A stretch of DNA of 34,288 nt from JBOHPP01 sp050731755 (GCA_050731755.1 JBOHPP010000063.1:1-34288); one strand, 5' to 3'; positions 7,299-14,686 are shown, counted from the first letter of the stretch. The notes: a model not told the origin generated them from the letters alone. Translations and numbers: made by a program.

Positions 7299-8009
7299 AT
7301 GACACCTTGCGTTCGCGCCGCGATCGTGACCGCCGTGCTCCTCGCCCTGGCGGCCGGCGGCGCGGCGCCCGCCGGCTCGGCGACGCCCGACGACCGCGTG
7401 CTTTCTGTCGATCAGCACACCACCGACAAGGCGCGTCGTCTCGCCGCCACTCACGAGCGAGCGCTCCGGGACCTCAGCGCGACCGTCTACCACTGCCTGC
7501 CGTGGCTCGAAGTGCACAAGACCTCCATCGGGTTCTACCGGCCCAAGGGCGCTTCGCAGGACGACCGATACCTGTCCATGCGGGTGTACATCGAGCAGGA
7601 CGCCTCGCCCCAGTTCGCGCGGCTCGCCCGCGACGCGCGGGCGGCGGCCATGTTCTCGCGCTACGTGGGCCCGCTGCTGCGCCGGATGGCCGCCGACCGG
7701 AACCTGGTGGCCGATGCGAGCCTGGACGGCTTCAGCGTCATCCTGGACTGGGTGAAGCCGACTCCACGCCCGGCCGGGGGGTCGCCCGTCCACGAGACCA
7801 TCGCCGTCTTCATCCCGAAGTCCACGGCCGTCGACTACCTCGGTGGCCGTGTGGAAGTCGGCCAGCTCGCCGATCTCGCGCGCGTGCTGAGCTGGGACGG
7901 CGAGACGGCGCTGGGGCAGATCAAGCTCACTGCCTGGGACGACAACTTCGTGGCGACCCACAAGGTCGCCAACTACGAGTTGGACAAGAACATCACCTGC
8001 TCGCGGTAG
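7299..8009 (+). CDS. Secreted protein of unknown function
   Basis: A 236-residue protein. I place the start at ATG 7299 because it gives a compact signal peptide (MTPCVRAAIVTAVLLALAAG, probable cleavage near AGSA); ATG 7266 in the same frame adds 11 residues ahead of it. The mature part has no transmembrane segment. It contains a lone Cys in VYHCLPWLEVHK, the sentence-like block RYLSMRVYIEQDASP and a Cys near the end (NITCSR), so one disulfide is possible. I do not recognise the family. No good ribosome site precedes either ATG. The gene lies downstream of the 65-bp tandem repeats and is followed by an intergenic hairpin element. Confidence 0.75.
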   Translation: MTPCVRAAIVTAVLLALAAGGAAPAGSATPDDRVLSVDQHTTDKARRLAATHERALRDLSATVYHCLPWLEVHKTSIGFYRPKGASQDDRYLSMRVYIEQDASPQFARLARDARAAAMFSRYVGPLLRRMAADRNLVADASLDGFSVILDWVKPTPRPAGGSPVHETIAVFIPKSTAVDYLGGRVEVGQLADLARVLSWDGETALGQIKLTAWDDNFVATHKVANYELDKNITCSR

Positions 8010-8016
8010 TTTTACC

Positions 8017-8090
8017 TCGGAGGGGGGCTTCGCCCCCCTTCCGATACCTCCCCCCAGGATTCGATTGCGCGGGCGGAGCCCGCGCTCGAA
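8017..8090 (+). repeat. Two-hairpin intergenic element, copy A
   Basis: Hairpin 1 (8017-8044) pairs TCGGA-GGGGGGC with GCCCCCC-T-TCCGA around a TTC loop. A linker with ACCTCCCCCC (8046-8055) follows, then hairpin 2 (8060-8090), which pairs TTCGA..GCGCGGGC with GCCCGCGC-TCGAA around a GGA loop, with a two-base bulge. It lies between the convergent secreted-protein and NUDIX genes, so hairpin 1 may act as a terminator, although no T-run follows. The same layout appears, inverted, at 14237-14310. Confidence 0.85.
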
Positions 8091-8108
8091 CAGCGTCACC
8101 GGCGCACT

Positions 8109-8609
8109 TCAGGAACGCCGGCTGTACCGGACGCGGAGCAAGCGCCGAACCGAGGGAAACCCGATCTGGCTCATTGGTAGGCGGTCTGTGGGGAACCAGC
8201 GCGCCTCGGTGACGTCGTCGGCCGGGCGTACGGTACCGGTCGCGCTCAGCCGATAGACCAGCGTCAGCACCGGAAACCCCCGTGGCCCGTAGCGGTCCGT
8301 CGCGAACATGACGAAGGTGGCGCGCCGAGTGCGAACTCCCAGCTCTTCTCTCAGCTCTCGTCGGAGACCTGCCTCCGGGCTCTCGTCAGCTTCGAGGAAG
8401 CCGCCGGGAAGATCCCACGTCCCCGCATAGGGCGGCCGCGCGCGTCGGGTCAGCAGCACGCGACCGCCGCGCTCGATGAGCGCCACCGTGGCCGGTACCG
8501 GATTGTCGTAGTAGGTCCATTCGCACGCGTGGCAGCGCCGCCGCCGGCGACCTTCCTCGCGCACGGTCCCGAGGCGCCGGCCGCACCAGATGCAGAATCG
8601 CGCGCTCAC
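8109..8609 (-). CDS. NUDIX hydrolase with N-terminal zinc ribbon
   Basis: A 166-residue protein. Residues 6-30 form a four-cysteine zinc ribbon (CIWC...CHAC, followed by WTYYDNPVPA), as in NudC-type and related NUDIX proteins. The NUDIX box spans about residues 68-91 (GGFLEADES...RRELREELGV) and is complete. The family hydrolyses NADH, ADP-ribose or nucleotide-sugar type substrates; which one is unknown. Length is shorter than E. coli NudC (257) because the N-terminal domain ahead of the zinc ribbon is absent. It is the last gene of the long minus-strand run, 34 bases after the Mrp-like gene. Confidence 0.88.
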   Translation of the reverse strand: MSARFCIWCGRRLGTVREEGRRRRRCHACEWTYYDNPVPATVALIERGGRVLLTRRARPPYAGTWDLPGGFLEADESPEAGLRRELREELGVRTRRATFVMFATDRYGPRGFPVLTLVYRLSATGTVRPADDVTEARWFPTDRLPMSQIGFPSVRRLLRVRYSRRS

Positions 8610-8643
8610 GCCCGGGCCCAGGGCTCAGCGTGGGCCCCGGGGG

Positions 8644-9507
8644 TCAGCACCTGGCCCGAGGCCTGAGCGTCGCCCGAAGCTTTGTCGCGATCGTCGTCAG
8701 CGCGCGGGCGGCGTCGCCGGCGGGCGAGGTGGCGACGAGTGGATCGCCCCGGTCAGCAGCCAGTGCCAGTCCCCGATCGAACGGGATGCTGCCCAGGAAC
8801 GGAATGCCGGCCTCGGCGGCCAGCGTGGCGGGGTCAGGACCAGCGAAGAGTCCCGCCATGTTCTCCACGAGCCCCAGAACCGGCGCTCCCACCTGACGCG
8901 CCACCGTGATCGATCTCCTCACCACCAGCTGGGAGAGGTCCGACGGAATCGTCACCACGACGGTGCCAGCCAGCTCGGGCACGAGCGAGGCGAGAGCGGC
9001 GAGGCGGTCGGTGCCCGGCGGCGGATCGATGACGAGCACATCCAGAGCGCCCCAGTTGGTGTCGGCGAGGAACTCGCGCACGGCCTGCGCCTCCATGCTG
9101 CCCCGCCAGGTGTGAGCCTCGTCCTGGGTGGGCGCCTGCCAGGTGAGCGGGGCGGCATCGGAGGCGAGCAGGAGGTCCATGGACATCACCTTCACACCCA
9201 ATGCCGTCACCGGTGGCTCGACGGCGGCGCCGGCCACCCGCAATTGGTGACCGCGAACGCCGAGGACCTTCGCCATCGAGGGCCCGTTGAGGTCGGCATC
9301 CAACACCCCGACGCGCCAGCCGCCCAGCGCGAACGCACACGCGAGCCCTCCAGCGAGGGTGGACTTCCCGACCCCGCCCTTGCCCGAGACCACGGCGATG
9401 ATCGCCCCGATGCCTTCGAGGCGACGGCGCAGCCGCTCCTGCTGAGCCAGGACCTGGCCGGCGACGTCGGAGCCGCCGTCACCCGCGATGTCCTTGTACT
9501 TCTTCAA
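8644..9507 (-). CDS. Mrp/NBP35 family P-loop ATPase lacking the CxxC motif
   Basis: A 287-residue MinD/Mrp-type ATPase. The deviant Walker A SGKGGVGKST is at residues 41-50, the switch region DADLNGPSMAKVLG follows, and Walker B-like LDVLVIDPPPGTD is in the middle. These are the signatures of Mrp/ApbC iron-sulfur carriers. The C-terminal Cys-x-x-Cys that binds the bridging cluster, normally just after ENM, is absent: the sequence reads ENMAGLFAGPDP. The N-terminal DUF59 domain is also missing. The start is TTG 9507 behind GGGAGG, overlapping the preceding TGA as TTGA. It may still be a partitioning or metallocofactor ATPase, but a classical Fe-S scaffold function is doubtful. Confidence 0.85.
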   Translation of the reverse strand: MKKYKDIAGDGGSDVAGQVLAQQERLRRRLEGIGAIIAVVSGKGGVGKSTLAGGLACAFALGGWRVGVLDADLNGPSMAKVLGVRGHQLRVAGAAVEPPVTALGVKVMSMDLLLASDAAPLTWQAPTQDEAHTWRGSMEAQAVREFLADTNWGALDVLVIDPPPGTDRLAALASLVPELAGTVVVTIPSDLSQLVVRRSITVARQVGAPVLGLVENMAGLFAGPDPATLAAEAGIPFLGSIPFDRGLALAADRGDPLVATSPAGDAARALTTIATKLRATLRPRARC

Positions 9508-9962
9508 GGCGCCTCCCGCGGCCAGGCCGCCCGGACCACGAACCCCAGCGCGATCAGCGTGACGACCAGGAAGACTACGGCGCCGGCTCGAAACGTGATC
9601 TCGCCGCCCCATGGGGCGGGCACCGCGCCGCCACCCCGCGCCGCCACCTCTGCCACCTTGTACGCTCTCACCGCGAGGAGCAGCGCGACCAGCCAGGCAA
9701 AGGTTCGACGCGAAATCCAACCGCCGAACCACGACCACCGCCGCCAGAACAGCAGCGGGATAACGAACAGCGGGATCAGACCCACCCCGCCCCAGTACAG
9801 CACGCTGGAGACGGTGGACGCGCCGGTCCGGGCCCCGGCCACACCCACGCCGTGAGCGATCAGGTAGAGGCCGCCCACGAGGTACACGACGCCATAGAGG
9901 AAGTACGCCCCGGCGGCCGCGCGGAACCGCTGCCCGTGGGCGATGGCCGACCCGCTGGCCAC
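9504..9962 (-). CDS. Four-helix membrane protein of unknown function
   Basis: A 152-residue protein if started at GTG 9962; the open frame extends upstream to 10019 but that part lies inside the radical SAM gene. Four hydrophobic segments are visible: AYFLYGVVYLVGGLYLI, VLYWGGVGLIPLFVIPLLF, FAWLVALLLAVRAY and AVVFLVVTLIALGFVV. A conserved-looking basic aromatic stretch (WRRWSWFGGWISRR) sits between helices 2 and 3. No family is recognised. The stop overlaps the TTG start of the Mrp-like gene. Its place between a radical SAM gene and an Mrp-like gene suggests shared transcription but gives no function. Confidence 0.7.
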   Translation of the reverse strand: MASGSAIAHGQRFRAAAGAYFLYGVVYLVGGLYLIAHGVGVAGARTGASTVSSVLYWGGVGLIPLFVIPLLFWRRWSWFGGWISRRTFAWLVALLLAVRAYKVAEVAARGGGAVPAPWGGEITFRAGAVVFLVVTLIALGFVVRAAWPREAP

Positions 9963-9969
9963 GGCCGAT

Positions 9970-11304
9970 CTACGCCCGAGGTCGGAATCGGGCGCCCCAG
10001 CGGGCCCGCGCGTCGGCAAGCAGCGCGGGCGTGATGACGGACTCGCCCCGACTGCGCGCGTAGGCCTCCACGGCCTTGGCCACCATTCCCCGCGCGAACG
10101 AAGGGATGGCTTCCAGGCGGGCCCGGGCCGCCTCTTCCCACCGGAGCTCGCAGCTGACGGGCACGCCGAAGGTCAGCGTCTCCGGCACGTCGATGACGTG
10201 ACCACCGTAGGCCCCGGGCTGGTAAGCGCAGGCGGGGTCCTCGGCGAGGTAGTCGCCGTACGTCGCGTAGGCGCGGCAGCGGCAGCCGCCGCACAGCTTG
10301 GAGAACTCGCAGGCCCCGCAGCGGCCGCCGAGTCGAGGCTGGCGCAAGTCGCCGAAGACGGGCGCCTGGCGCCAGAGGTCCGCGAAGGAATGCTGGCGCA
10401 GGTTACCGGCCGCCACCGGCATGTACGGGCAGGGCGTCACGTCTCCCTCGGGCGTGATGCGGCAGTAATACTTGCCGGCCGGACACGAGCCGTGCGCGTA
10501 GTTGCGGAGCAGCGGCGAGTCAGCGTCGAGCTGCCACAGGATGCGCCGGAAGTGCGGCGCGCACTTGGCCCGGATGAGCAGCCCGCCGGCGCGGCCCACC
10601 GGCGTCGACCACGGATCCTCGAACGCGCCGGCGCCGGCCGCCGGCTCGGCGCCCCGGCCGACGCCCTGGACCCGGGCGAGGTACGTCAGAATGCGCTCGT
10701 ACTCGGCGGCATCGATGTCGGTGAGGTCTCGGCCCCGGCCGGTGCGCACGAGGAAAAAGAAGTTGAGGACCGTGGCCCCCAGCGCCTTGGCGAGGTCGAT
10801 CATCGCCGGCACCTCGCGCACGTTCCAGTCCGTCACCGACATGTGGAGGGAGAAATCGAGCCCGGCGGCGGCCAGCACCTGGGTGGCCCGCACCGCGCCC
10901 TGCCAGGCGCCCGGCAGATGGCGGAAGGCGTCGTGCTTGACGGGGTCGGTGGAGTCGAGGCTGATCGAGGCGCCGAGGACTCCGCGCTCGCGCATGAGGG
11001 CAGCCTCGCGCTCGCGCAGCAGGACGCCGTTGGTCCCCAACACCGTGGTGAAGCGCCGCTCGGCGGCGTAGCCGGCGATGTCCCAGATGTCCCGGCGGAG
11101 GAGGGGCTCGCCACCGGTGAGGATCAGGAAGACGTTGGGGTTGACCTGGGCGATCTCATCGATGACCCGCCGGCACTCCCCGGTCGAGAGCTCGCCCCGG
11201 GTGTCGGCACCAGCGAAGGCCGACATGTAGCAATGCGCGCACTCCAGGTTGCACCGCTGGGTCAGGTTCCACGACACGCTGTACGCCGTGTACGGGTTCG
11301 CCAT
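9970..11304 (-). CDS. Radical SAM/SPASM protein (AhbC/AhbD/NirJ-like) with C-terminal PCP_red domain
   Basis: A 444-residue protein. The radical SAM cluster motif is CNLECAHC (Cys18, Cys22, Cys25), followed by LTGGEPLLR. A cysteine-rich SPASM-type region binding extra Fe-S clusters runs from about residue 295 to 370 (CPAG..YC, CPYM, CGAC...CGGCRCRAYA...CAY). This pattern is closest to the heme-pathway enzymes AhbC, AhbD and NirJ. Residues about 389-437 form a PCP_red domain (WEEAARARLEAIPSFARGM, EAYARSRGESVI), the small helical domain known from the C-terminus of light-independent protochlorophyllide reductase subunit B. Heme modification is the inferred role. The start ATG is 11304; a 232-base gap with an inverted-repeat element separates it from the upstream gene. 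Confidence 0.88.
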   Translation of the reverse strand: MANPYTAYSVSWNLTQRCNLECAHCYMSAFAGADTRGELSTGECRRVIDEIAQVNPNVFLILTGGEPLLRRDIWDIAGYAAERRFTTVLGTNGVLLREREAALMRERGVLGASISLDSTDPVKHDAFRHLPGAWQGAVRATQVLAAAGLDFSLHMSVTDWNVREVPAMIDLAKALGATVLNFFFLVRTGRGRDLTDIDAAEYERILTYLARVQGVGRGAEPAAGAGAFEDPWSTPVGRAGGLLIRAKCAPHFRRILWQLDADSPLLRNYAHGSCPAGKYYCRITPEGDVTPCPYMPVAAGNLRQHSFADLWRQAPVFGDLRQPRLGGRCGACEFSKLCGGCRCRAYATYGDYLAEDPACAYQPGAYGGHVIDVPETLTFGVPVSCELRWEEAARARLEAIPSFARGMVAKAVEAYARSRGESVITPALLADARARWGARFRPRA

Positions 11305-11353
11305 CGGAGTGCGTCAGGCGGAGGACGAGGTGGTGGCGCTGGCAACGGGGTCG

Positions 11354-11371
11354 GCCGAGCCGTTCGCGCCG
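11354..11371 (+). repeat. GCCGAsCCGTTCGCGCCG motif, copy 1
   Basis: An 18-bp motif with G at the variable position. Copies 2 (11416-11433) and 3 (23236-23253) carry C and are identical to each other. All three are on the same strand. It lies in the non-coding gap 11305-11536. Confidence 0.75.
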
Positions 11372-11383
11372 ATGTGCACGCAG

Positions 11384-11536
11384 CGGCATGGTGGGCGGGG
11401 GGCCGGGAGGGGTCCGCCGACCCGTTCGCGCCGCGCAGGACGGTGCGGCTTGCAACGTATGGAGCACGACGACGCATGACTCCGCGCCAGACCGCGTGGT
11501 CGCCGGACCCCTCCCGGCCCCCCGCCCACCATGCCG
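11384..11536. mobile_element. 153-bp element with perfect 33-bp terminal inverted repeats (MITE-like)
   Basis: The left arm 11384-11416 (begins CGGCATGGTGGGCGG, ends AGGGGTCCG) is the exact reverse complement of the right arm 11504-11536 (begins CGGACCCCTCC, ends CACCATGCCG). The arms are 33 bases with no mismatch and are separated by 87 bases with no coding potential. The right arm ends one base before the stop codon of the universal stress protein gene, and the element fills most of the gap to the radical SAM gene. It could be a miniature transposable element or a very stable RNA hairpin regulating expression. No target-site duplication is evident. The rest of 11305-11536 has no gene. Confidence 0.8.
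11416..11433 (+). repeat. GCCGACCCGTTCGCGCCG motif, copy 2
   Basis: An 18-bp motif that begins on the last base of the 33-bp left arm at 11384-11416. Copy 3 at 23236-23253 is identical and shares partly similar flanking bases (GGG..CCGCCGACCC). Confidence 0.75.
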
Positions 11537-13438
11537 TTACCGTGGCTTCTTCTGCGATACGTAGCCCGCGATCACCTCGTTCATCAGCTGCCGCGCCTGC
11601 CCGATGCCCTCCTCGCACACGGCGAGATCGATCGCGGTGACCCCCTTGGCGGCCGCCACCTTCTCGATCTCCTCGCGGGTCATCTCCCGCATGAAGCCGG
11701 CCGGCACCCGATCCAGACGGGCCACGGCCTCCGGCTGCCAGATGAAGGCCGAGCTGTTCGCCTCCGGGACCGGCGCTTCGGCCGGCTCGAACCGGGTCTT
11801 GGCCAGCAGCGTGTCCCAGCCGGCGCCGAGCTTCTCGCGGCCGACCGTGTCCTCGATGAGGGGCAGGGCCAGGGCGCAGGTGATCACCGGGATCTTCCTG
11901 GAGCGCGCGTACTTCTCCACCCGCGCCTTGGCCCGCCGCCGCAGGTAGGCGTCGGCGACCTCGCGCAACGCGTCCCGGGCGTCGGCCGACCACTTCACCG
12001 ACACGCCGGGCAGCGATTCCTCCTCCTCGATGCCGCCTTCCTGGGTGGCGATGGCCTCGACCACCTCCCGGGAGATGACCTGGAATTTGTCGCCGGCCGC
12101 GCGGCACACCGGGCAGGTCACCACCGGATTCGGGCCCTTCACCGTGTACCCGCAGACGGAGCAGATGGCCGTGGCCGCCGACTGCTCGGCTCGGAGCCGC
12201 GCCACCGCCACGTCCTCGGCCAGGATCTGCATCCGCTCGGCCATGCGGGTCGGCATGAAGATAGCCATGGCCTCGTCGATGACCTTGTTGGTGATGACCG
12301 TGTGGCCCTGCTCGATGGCGTAGCGGAGCAGCGCCGTGCGGGCCACGCCCTTCACCTGGGGCGGCACCCGCTCCATCCGCGCCTCCGCCTCCTCCGTCCA
12401 GGAGATGATCTCCTCGGCCTTCACGTCGAGCGGCGGATAAAACTTGCCGCCGGTCAACAGCACGTTGCAGGGTGCCAGCCGCAGCAGGTTCTCCGTGTTG
12501 GACCCCAAGTCCACCTCGTGTTCGTCGGAGTGCACGCCGATGCGGCCGAGGATCAGCAGCCAGGGCTGCTCCTTGCGGCAGAAGGTGAGCATCTTCTCGA
12601 AGCATTTCCCGTCGAGCAACGTGATGGCCAGGTCGATACCGTCTTCGCCGGCAAGCTTGCGCCCGATTTCCAGATGCGACTGGTAGATCTTGGCCAATCC
12701 GGTGTCGATGATCTCCTCGTGCAGTTGTTCCTGTTCTTTAAATCGAAAGATTTTTGAGGCCTTCTCGTTCAGCACCCCGACGATGCCGTTGAACATGGCG
12801 TAGTGCAGGTAGGGGTCATAGACGGCCACGGCGTGCAGGGGCCGGCCCAGGGCCTGGCTGAGCGCGATCCCGATCTTGAGCCCGCGGAACGACTGGGGCG
12901 AGCCGTCCAGCCCGACCACGATCGCCCCCTGCTGGTCCTTGAGCGGGTCGTGGTTGCGGACGACCAGCGTGTCGGTCGTCACCTTGCGGACGAAACGCTC
13001 CGTCACCGAGCCGAGCTGACTGTCCTTGACGGCCCCCATGCCCAGCGCGCCCATGATGACGAGGTCGTAGCCGGAGGCCAGGGCGTCGTCCACCAGGGCC
13101 TTGTAGTGCTTGCCGTCGAACATCTTGCGCTGGAAGGGCAGGCCGGCGGCCTGGGCCTTGCCCCCCATGACGTCGAGGTAGGAGTCGGAGATGAGCTGCA
13201 GCCCCATCGCGATGAGTGAGTCGTGAATCTTGCGCTGGCGCTCCAGCTCGTGCTCGTCCTTGTACTCCTCGGGCAGCGTGTACTCCATCTGCTTGAACCG
13301 GTAGTCGTGCAGCCGCGCGGCGTACACGTGACAGCCCGTCAGCTCCGCCCCGAACGCCCGGCCCACCTCGACGGCAAGGTCGATCGCCCGGTTGGAGTAG
13401 TCCGAGTTGTCGACCGGTACCAGGATGTGCTTGTACAT
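11537..13438 (-). CDS. Universal stress protein with two UspA domains, rubredoxin-like domain and three PCP_red domains
   Basis: A 633-residue soluble protein; start ATG 13438 behind GAGGAGAG. Residues 1-162 and about 170-330 are UspA domains. Both keep the ATP-binding loop pattern G-x2-G-x9/10-G-S (G130, G133, G143-S144; G298, G301, G312-S313). Residues 347-396, 483-532 and 567-616 are PCP_red domains, each opening with Trp and two helices (WTEEAEARMERVP, WSADARDALREV, WQPEAVARLDRVP). Residues 426-452 form a rubredoxin/rubrerythrin-like metal site (CSVCGY and CPVC). UspA domains bind nucleotides and sense stress; the rubredoxin-like site suggests iron and redox. This domain combination is unusual. 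The gene sits 11 bases after a plastocyanin-like gene and upstream of a radical SAM gene with the same PCP_red domain. Confidence 0.88.
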   Translation of the reverse strand: MYKHILVPVDNSDYSNRAIDLAVEVGRAFGAELTGCHVYAARLHDYRFKQMEYTLPEEYKDEHELERQRKIHDSLIAMGLQLISDSYLDVMGGKAQAAGLPFQRKMFDGKHYKALVDDALASGYDLVIMGALGMGAVKDSQLGSVTERFVRKVTTDTLVVRNHDPLKDQQGAIVVGLDGSPQSFRGLKIGIALSQALGRPLHAVAVYDPYLHYAMFNGIVGVLNEKASKIFRFKEQEQLHEEIIDTGLAKIYQSHLEIGRKLAGEDGIDLAITLLDGKCFEKMLTFCRKEQPWLLILGRIGVHSDEHEVDLGSNTENLLRLAPCNVLLTGGKFYPPLDVKAEEIISWTEEAEARMERVPPQVKGVARTALLRYAIEQGHTVITNKVIDEAMAIFMPTRMAERMQILAEDVAVARLRAEQSAATAICSVCGYTVKGPNPVVTCPVCRAAGDKFQVISREVVEAIATQEGGIEEEESLPGVSVKWSADARDALREVADAYLRRRAKARVEKYARSRKIPVITCALALPLIEDTVGREKLGAGWDTLLAKTRFEPAEAPVPEANSSAFIWQPEAVARLDRVPAGFMREMTREEIEKVAAAKGVTAIDLAVCEEGIGQARQLMNEVIAGYVSQKKPR

Positions 13439-13449
13439 GGGCTCTCCTC

Positions 13450-14313
13450 TCAGCGCAGCTCGAAGTCGACCGTCGCCATCGCCTTGGGTGCGATCGTCAC
13501 CTCGCGCGTCACGATCCTGGGCTCGTCGTAGAGGGGGCGGCCGTCCTTGTCCACGCCTTTGGGGCGGAACCCCTCGTGCCACATGGTGACCCGGTAGGTC
13601 CCGGGCGGCAGCACCTCGATCCGGTACGCTCCTCGCTCGCCGGTCACCGCCACGTACGGGCTGTCGTGCATGTACACCCAGGCGAACATGTGCGGGTGGG
13701 CGTCGCACAGCACCCGGATCGGCCCGGGCTTGCCGAGCTTCCGGGTTATGTCGATGACCTGGCCGGCGGTGGGCAAAGCCAGGTTGAAGACGGTCTGCTT
13801 CCCGGCGCTTCCCAGCGAGCCGCCGTGGAAGCCGTGCGTGTTGTGCAAGATGGAGTCGGAGTTCCGTACGCGGGCCCGCGTGCCCATCATGAGGGCGCTC
13901 ACGTGGGGCACGAACAGGCACCGGTGGTTGTCGAGGGTCAGCTCCCCCTCTGCCTTCTTGCCCCGGGTGACGCCCTCGACGAGGATCACGCTGCCTCGCA
14001 CGCCGCCCTCGGCGCCCACGATGAGCGCCTCGGACTCCTTGGAATCACCACACACTTCTCGGTTCTTGTTTACGCGCAGCGGCTCGAGCCTGGGCGGCGC
14101 CCCCGCGAACCGCACCACCCCGACCAGCACCCCGCCATCCTTGACCTCAATCTCCTCATACGCCGCCCGCGCCACCCCCGGCAGCGCGAGCACGAGTGCG
14201 AACGTTACGAAGAAGATGCGCGTGAGAGTAACCGCTTTCGAGCGCGGGCTTTGCCCGCGCGATCCTTCCTGGGGGAGGTCTCGGAGGGGGCCGTCGAGGC
14301 CCCCTCCGATCAC
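13450..14313 (-). CDS. Secreted plastocyanin-like protein with carboxypeptidase-regulatory-like domain (copy 2)
   Basis: A protein of 287 residues if translated from GTG 14313, which overlaps the TGA stop of the DUF983 gene. No ATG, GTG or TTG lies between that GTG and the signal-peptide core (RIFFVTFALVLALPGVARA); an internal GTG at 14193 would cut the signal in half. The first ~27 residues are therefore encoded by repeat element copy B. The mature part has a cupredoxin-like region with HNTH and CDAHPHM (a C-x2-H-x2-M-like copper set) and a C-terminal beta-sandwich (GERGAYRIEVLPPGTYRV) of the carboxypeptidase-regulatory type. It parallels the protein at 21007-21711. Likely a periplasmic copper electron carrier or copper-delivery factor; inferred. 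Confidence 0.75.
   Translation of the reverse strand: MIGGGLDGPLRDLPQEGSRGQSPRSKAVTLTRIFFVTFALVLALPGVARAAYEEIEVKDGGVLVGVVRFAGAPPRLEPLRVNKNREVCGDSKESEALIVGAEGGVRGSVILVEGVTRGKKAEGELTLDNHRCLFVPHVSALMMGTRARVRNSDSILHNTHGFHGGSLGSAGKQTVFNLALPTAGQVIDITRKLGKPGPIRVLCDAHPHMFAWVYMHDSPYVAVTGERGAYRIEVLPPGTYRVTMWHEGFRPKGVDKDGRPLYDEPRIVTREVTIAPKAMATVDFELR
14237..14310 (-). repeat. Two-hairpin intergenic element, copy B (inside the 5' end of a gene)
   Basis: In minus orientation: hairpin 1 at 14309-14281 (TCGGAGGGGGCC / GGCCCCCTCCGA, a perfect 12-bp stem in both orientations), a linker with ACCTCCCCCAGGA, then hairpin 2 at 14260-14242 (GCGCGGGC / GCCCGCGC) ending in TCGAA. The order and sequence match copy A at 8017-8090. 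The whole element lies in frame within the proposed 5' end of the secreted plastocyanin-like gene. Confidence 0.85.
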
Positions 14314-14678
14314 TCGTCGGGGTTCACCAGGTATTCGAGGCCCAGCCAGAGGCTCCGGCTCCAGCGGAAAAACCACAGGGGGAACACGAACAGGAACGGT
14401 ACCCAGATCGCGAACTGCGCCGCCGTTGAGATTCCCGTCCATGCCCACAGCGCGAAATAGCCGCCCACGGCGATCACCGAGGTCACCGCGTAGTTGATGT
14501 AGATGGCGCCCACGAAATATCCCTGCGCCCGCTCGAAGATGAGTCCGCACACCTGGCACTCCCGCGCCATCGTGAACCACCCCCGGAACAGAGCGGTGGC
14601 CCCGCAGCGGGGGCAGCACAGGCGCAGCGCCCGGCCCGCGATGCGCACGGCCCGGGTGAGCGCGGGCTCGGCGGGCAC
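14310..14678 (-). CDS. DUF983 family zinc-ribbon membrane protein
   Basis: A 122-residue protein. Residues 21-45 form a four-cysteine ribbon (CCPRCG...CQVCG), followed by two hydrophobic segments (AIYINYAVTSVIAVGGYFAL and FAIWVPFLFVFPLWFF) and a short tail. This is the DUF983 layout, often found next to cytochrome oxidase genes in proteobacteria, with no settled function. Start is GTG 14678, eight bases after the CoxIV stop. Its stop overlaps the proposed GTG start of the downstream plastocyanin-like gene. A role in oxidase assembly is inferred from position. Confidence 0.87.
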   Translation of the reverse strand: MPAEPALTRAVRIAGRALRLCCPRCGATALFRGWFTMARECQVCGLIFERAQGYFVGAIYINYAVTSVIAVGGYFALWAWTGISTAAQFAIWVPFLFVFPLWFFRWSRSLWLGLEYLVNPDE

Positions 14679-14686
14679 GGCTCACG

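Noticed and set aside
8017..8044. Classical intrinsic terminator after the secreted-protein gene
   Set aside because: The stem is strong, but no T-run follows and the sequence belongs to a repeat element; I list it as a repeat only.
8590..9855. Long plus-strand open frame of 421 codons
   Set aside because: It is antisense to the Mrp-like ATPase and the membrane protein, has no recognisable domain and shows the Arg/Gly/Ala-rich composition of GC shadow frames.
9943..11640. Plus-strand open frame of 565 codons
   Set aside because: It lies opposite the radical SAM gene, whose motifs are unambiguous, and it has no domain.
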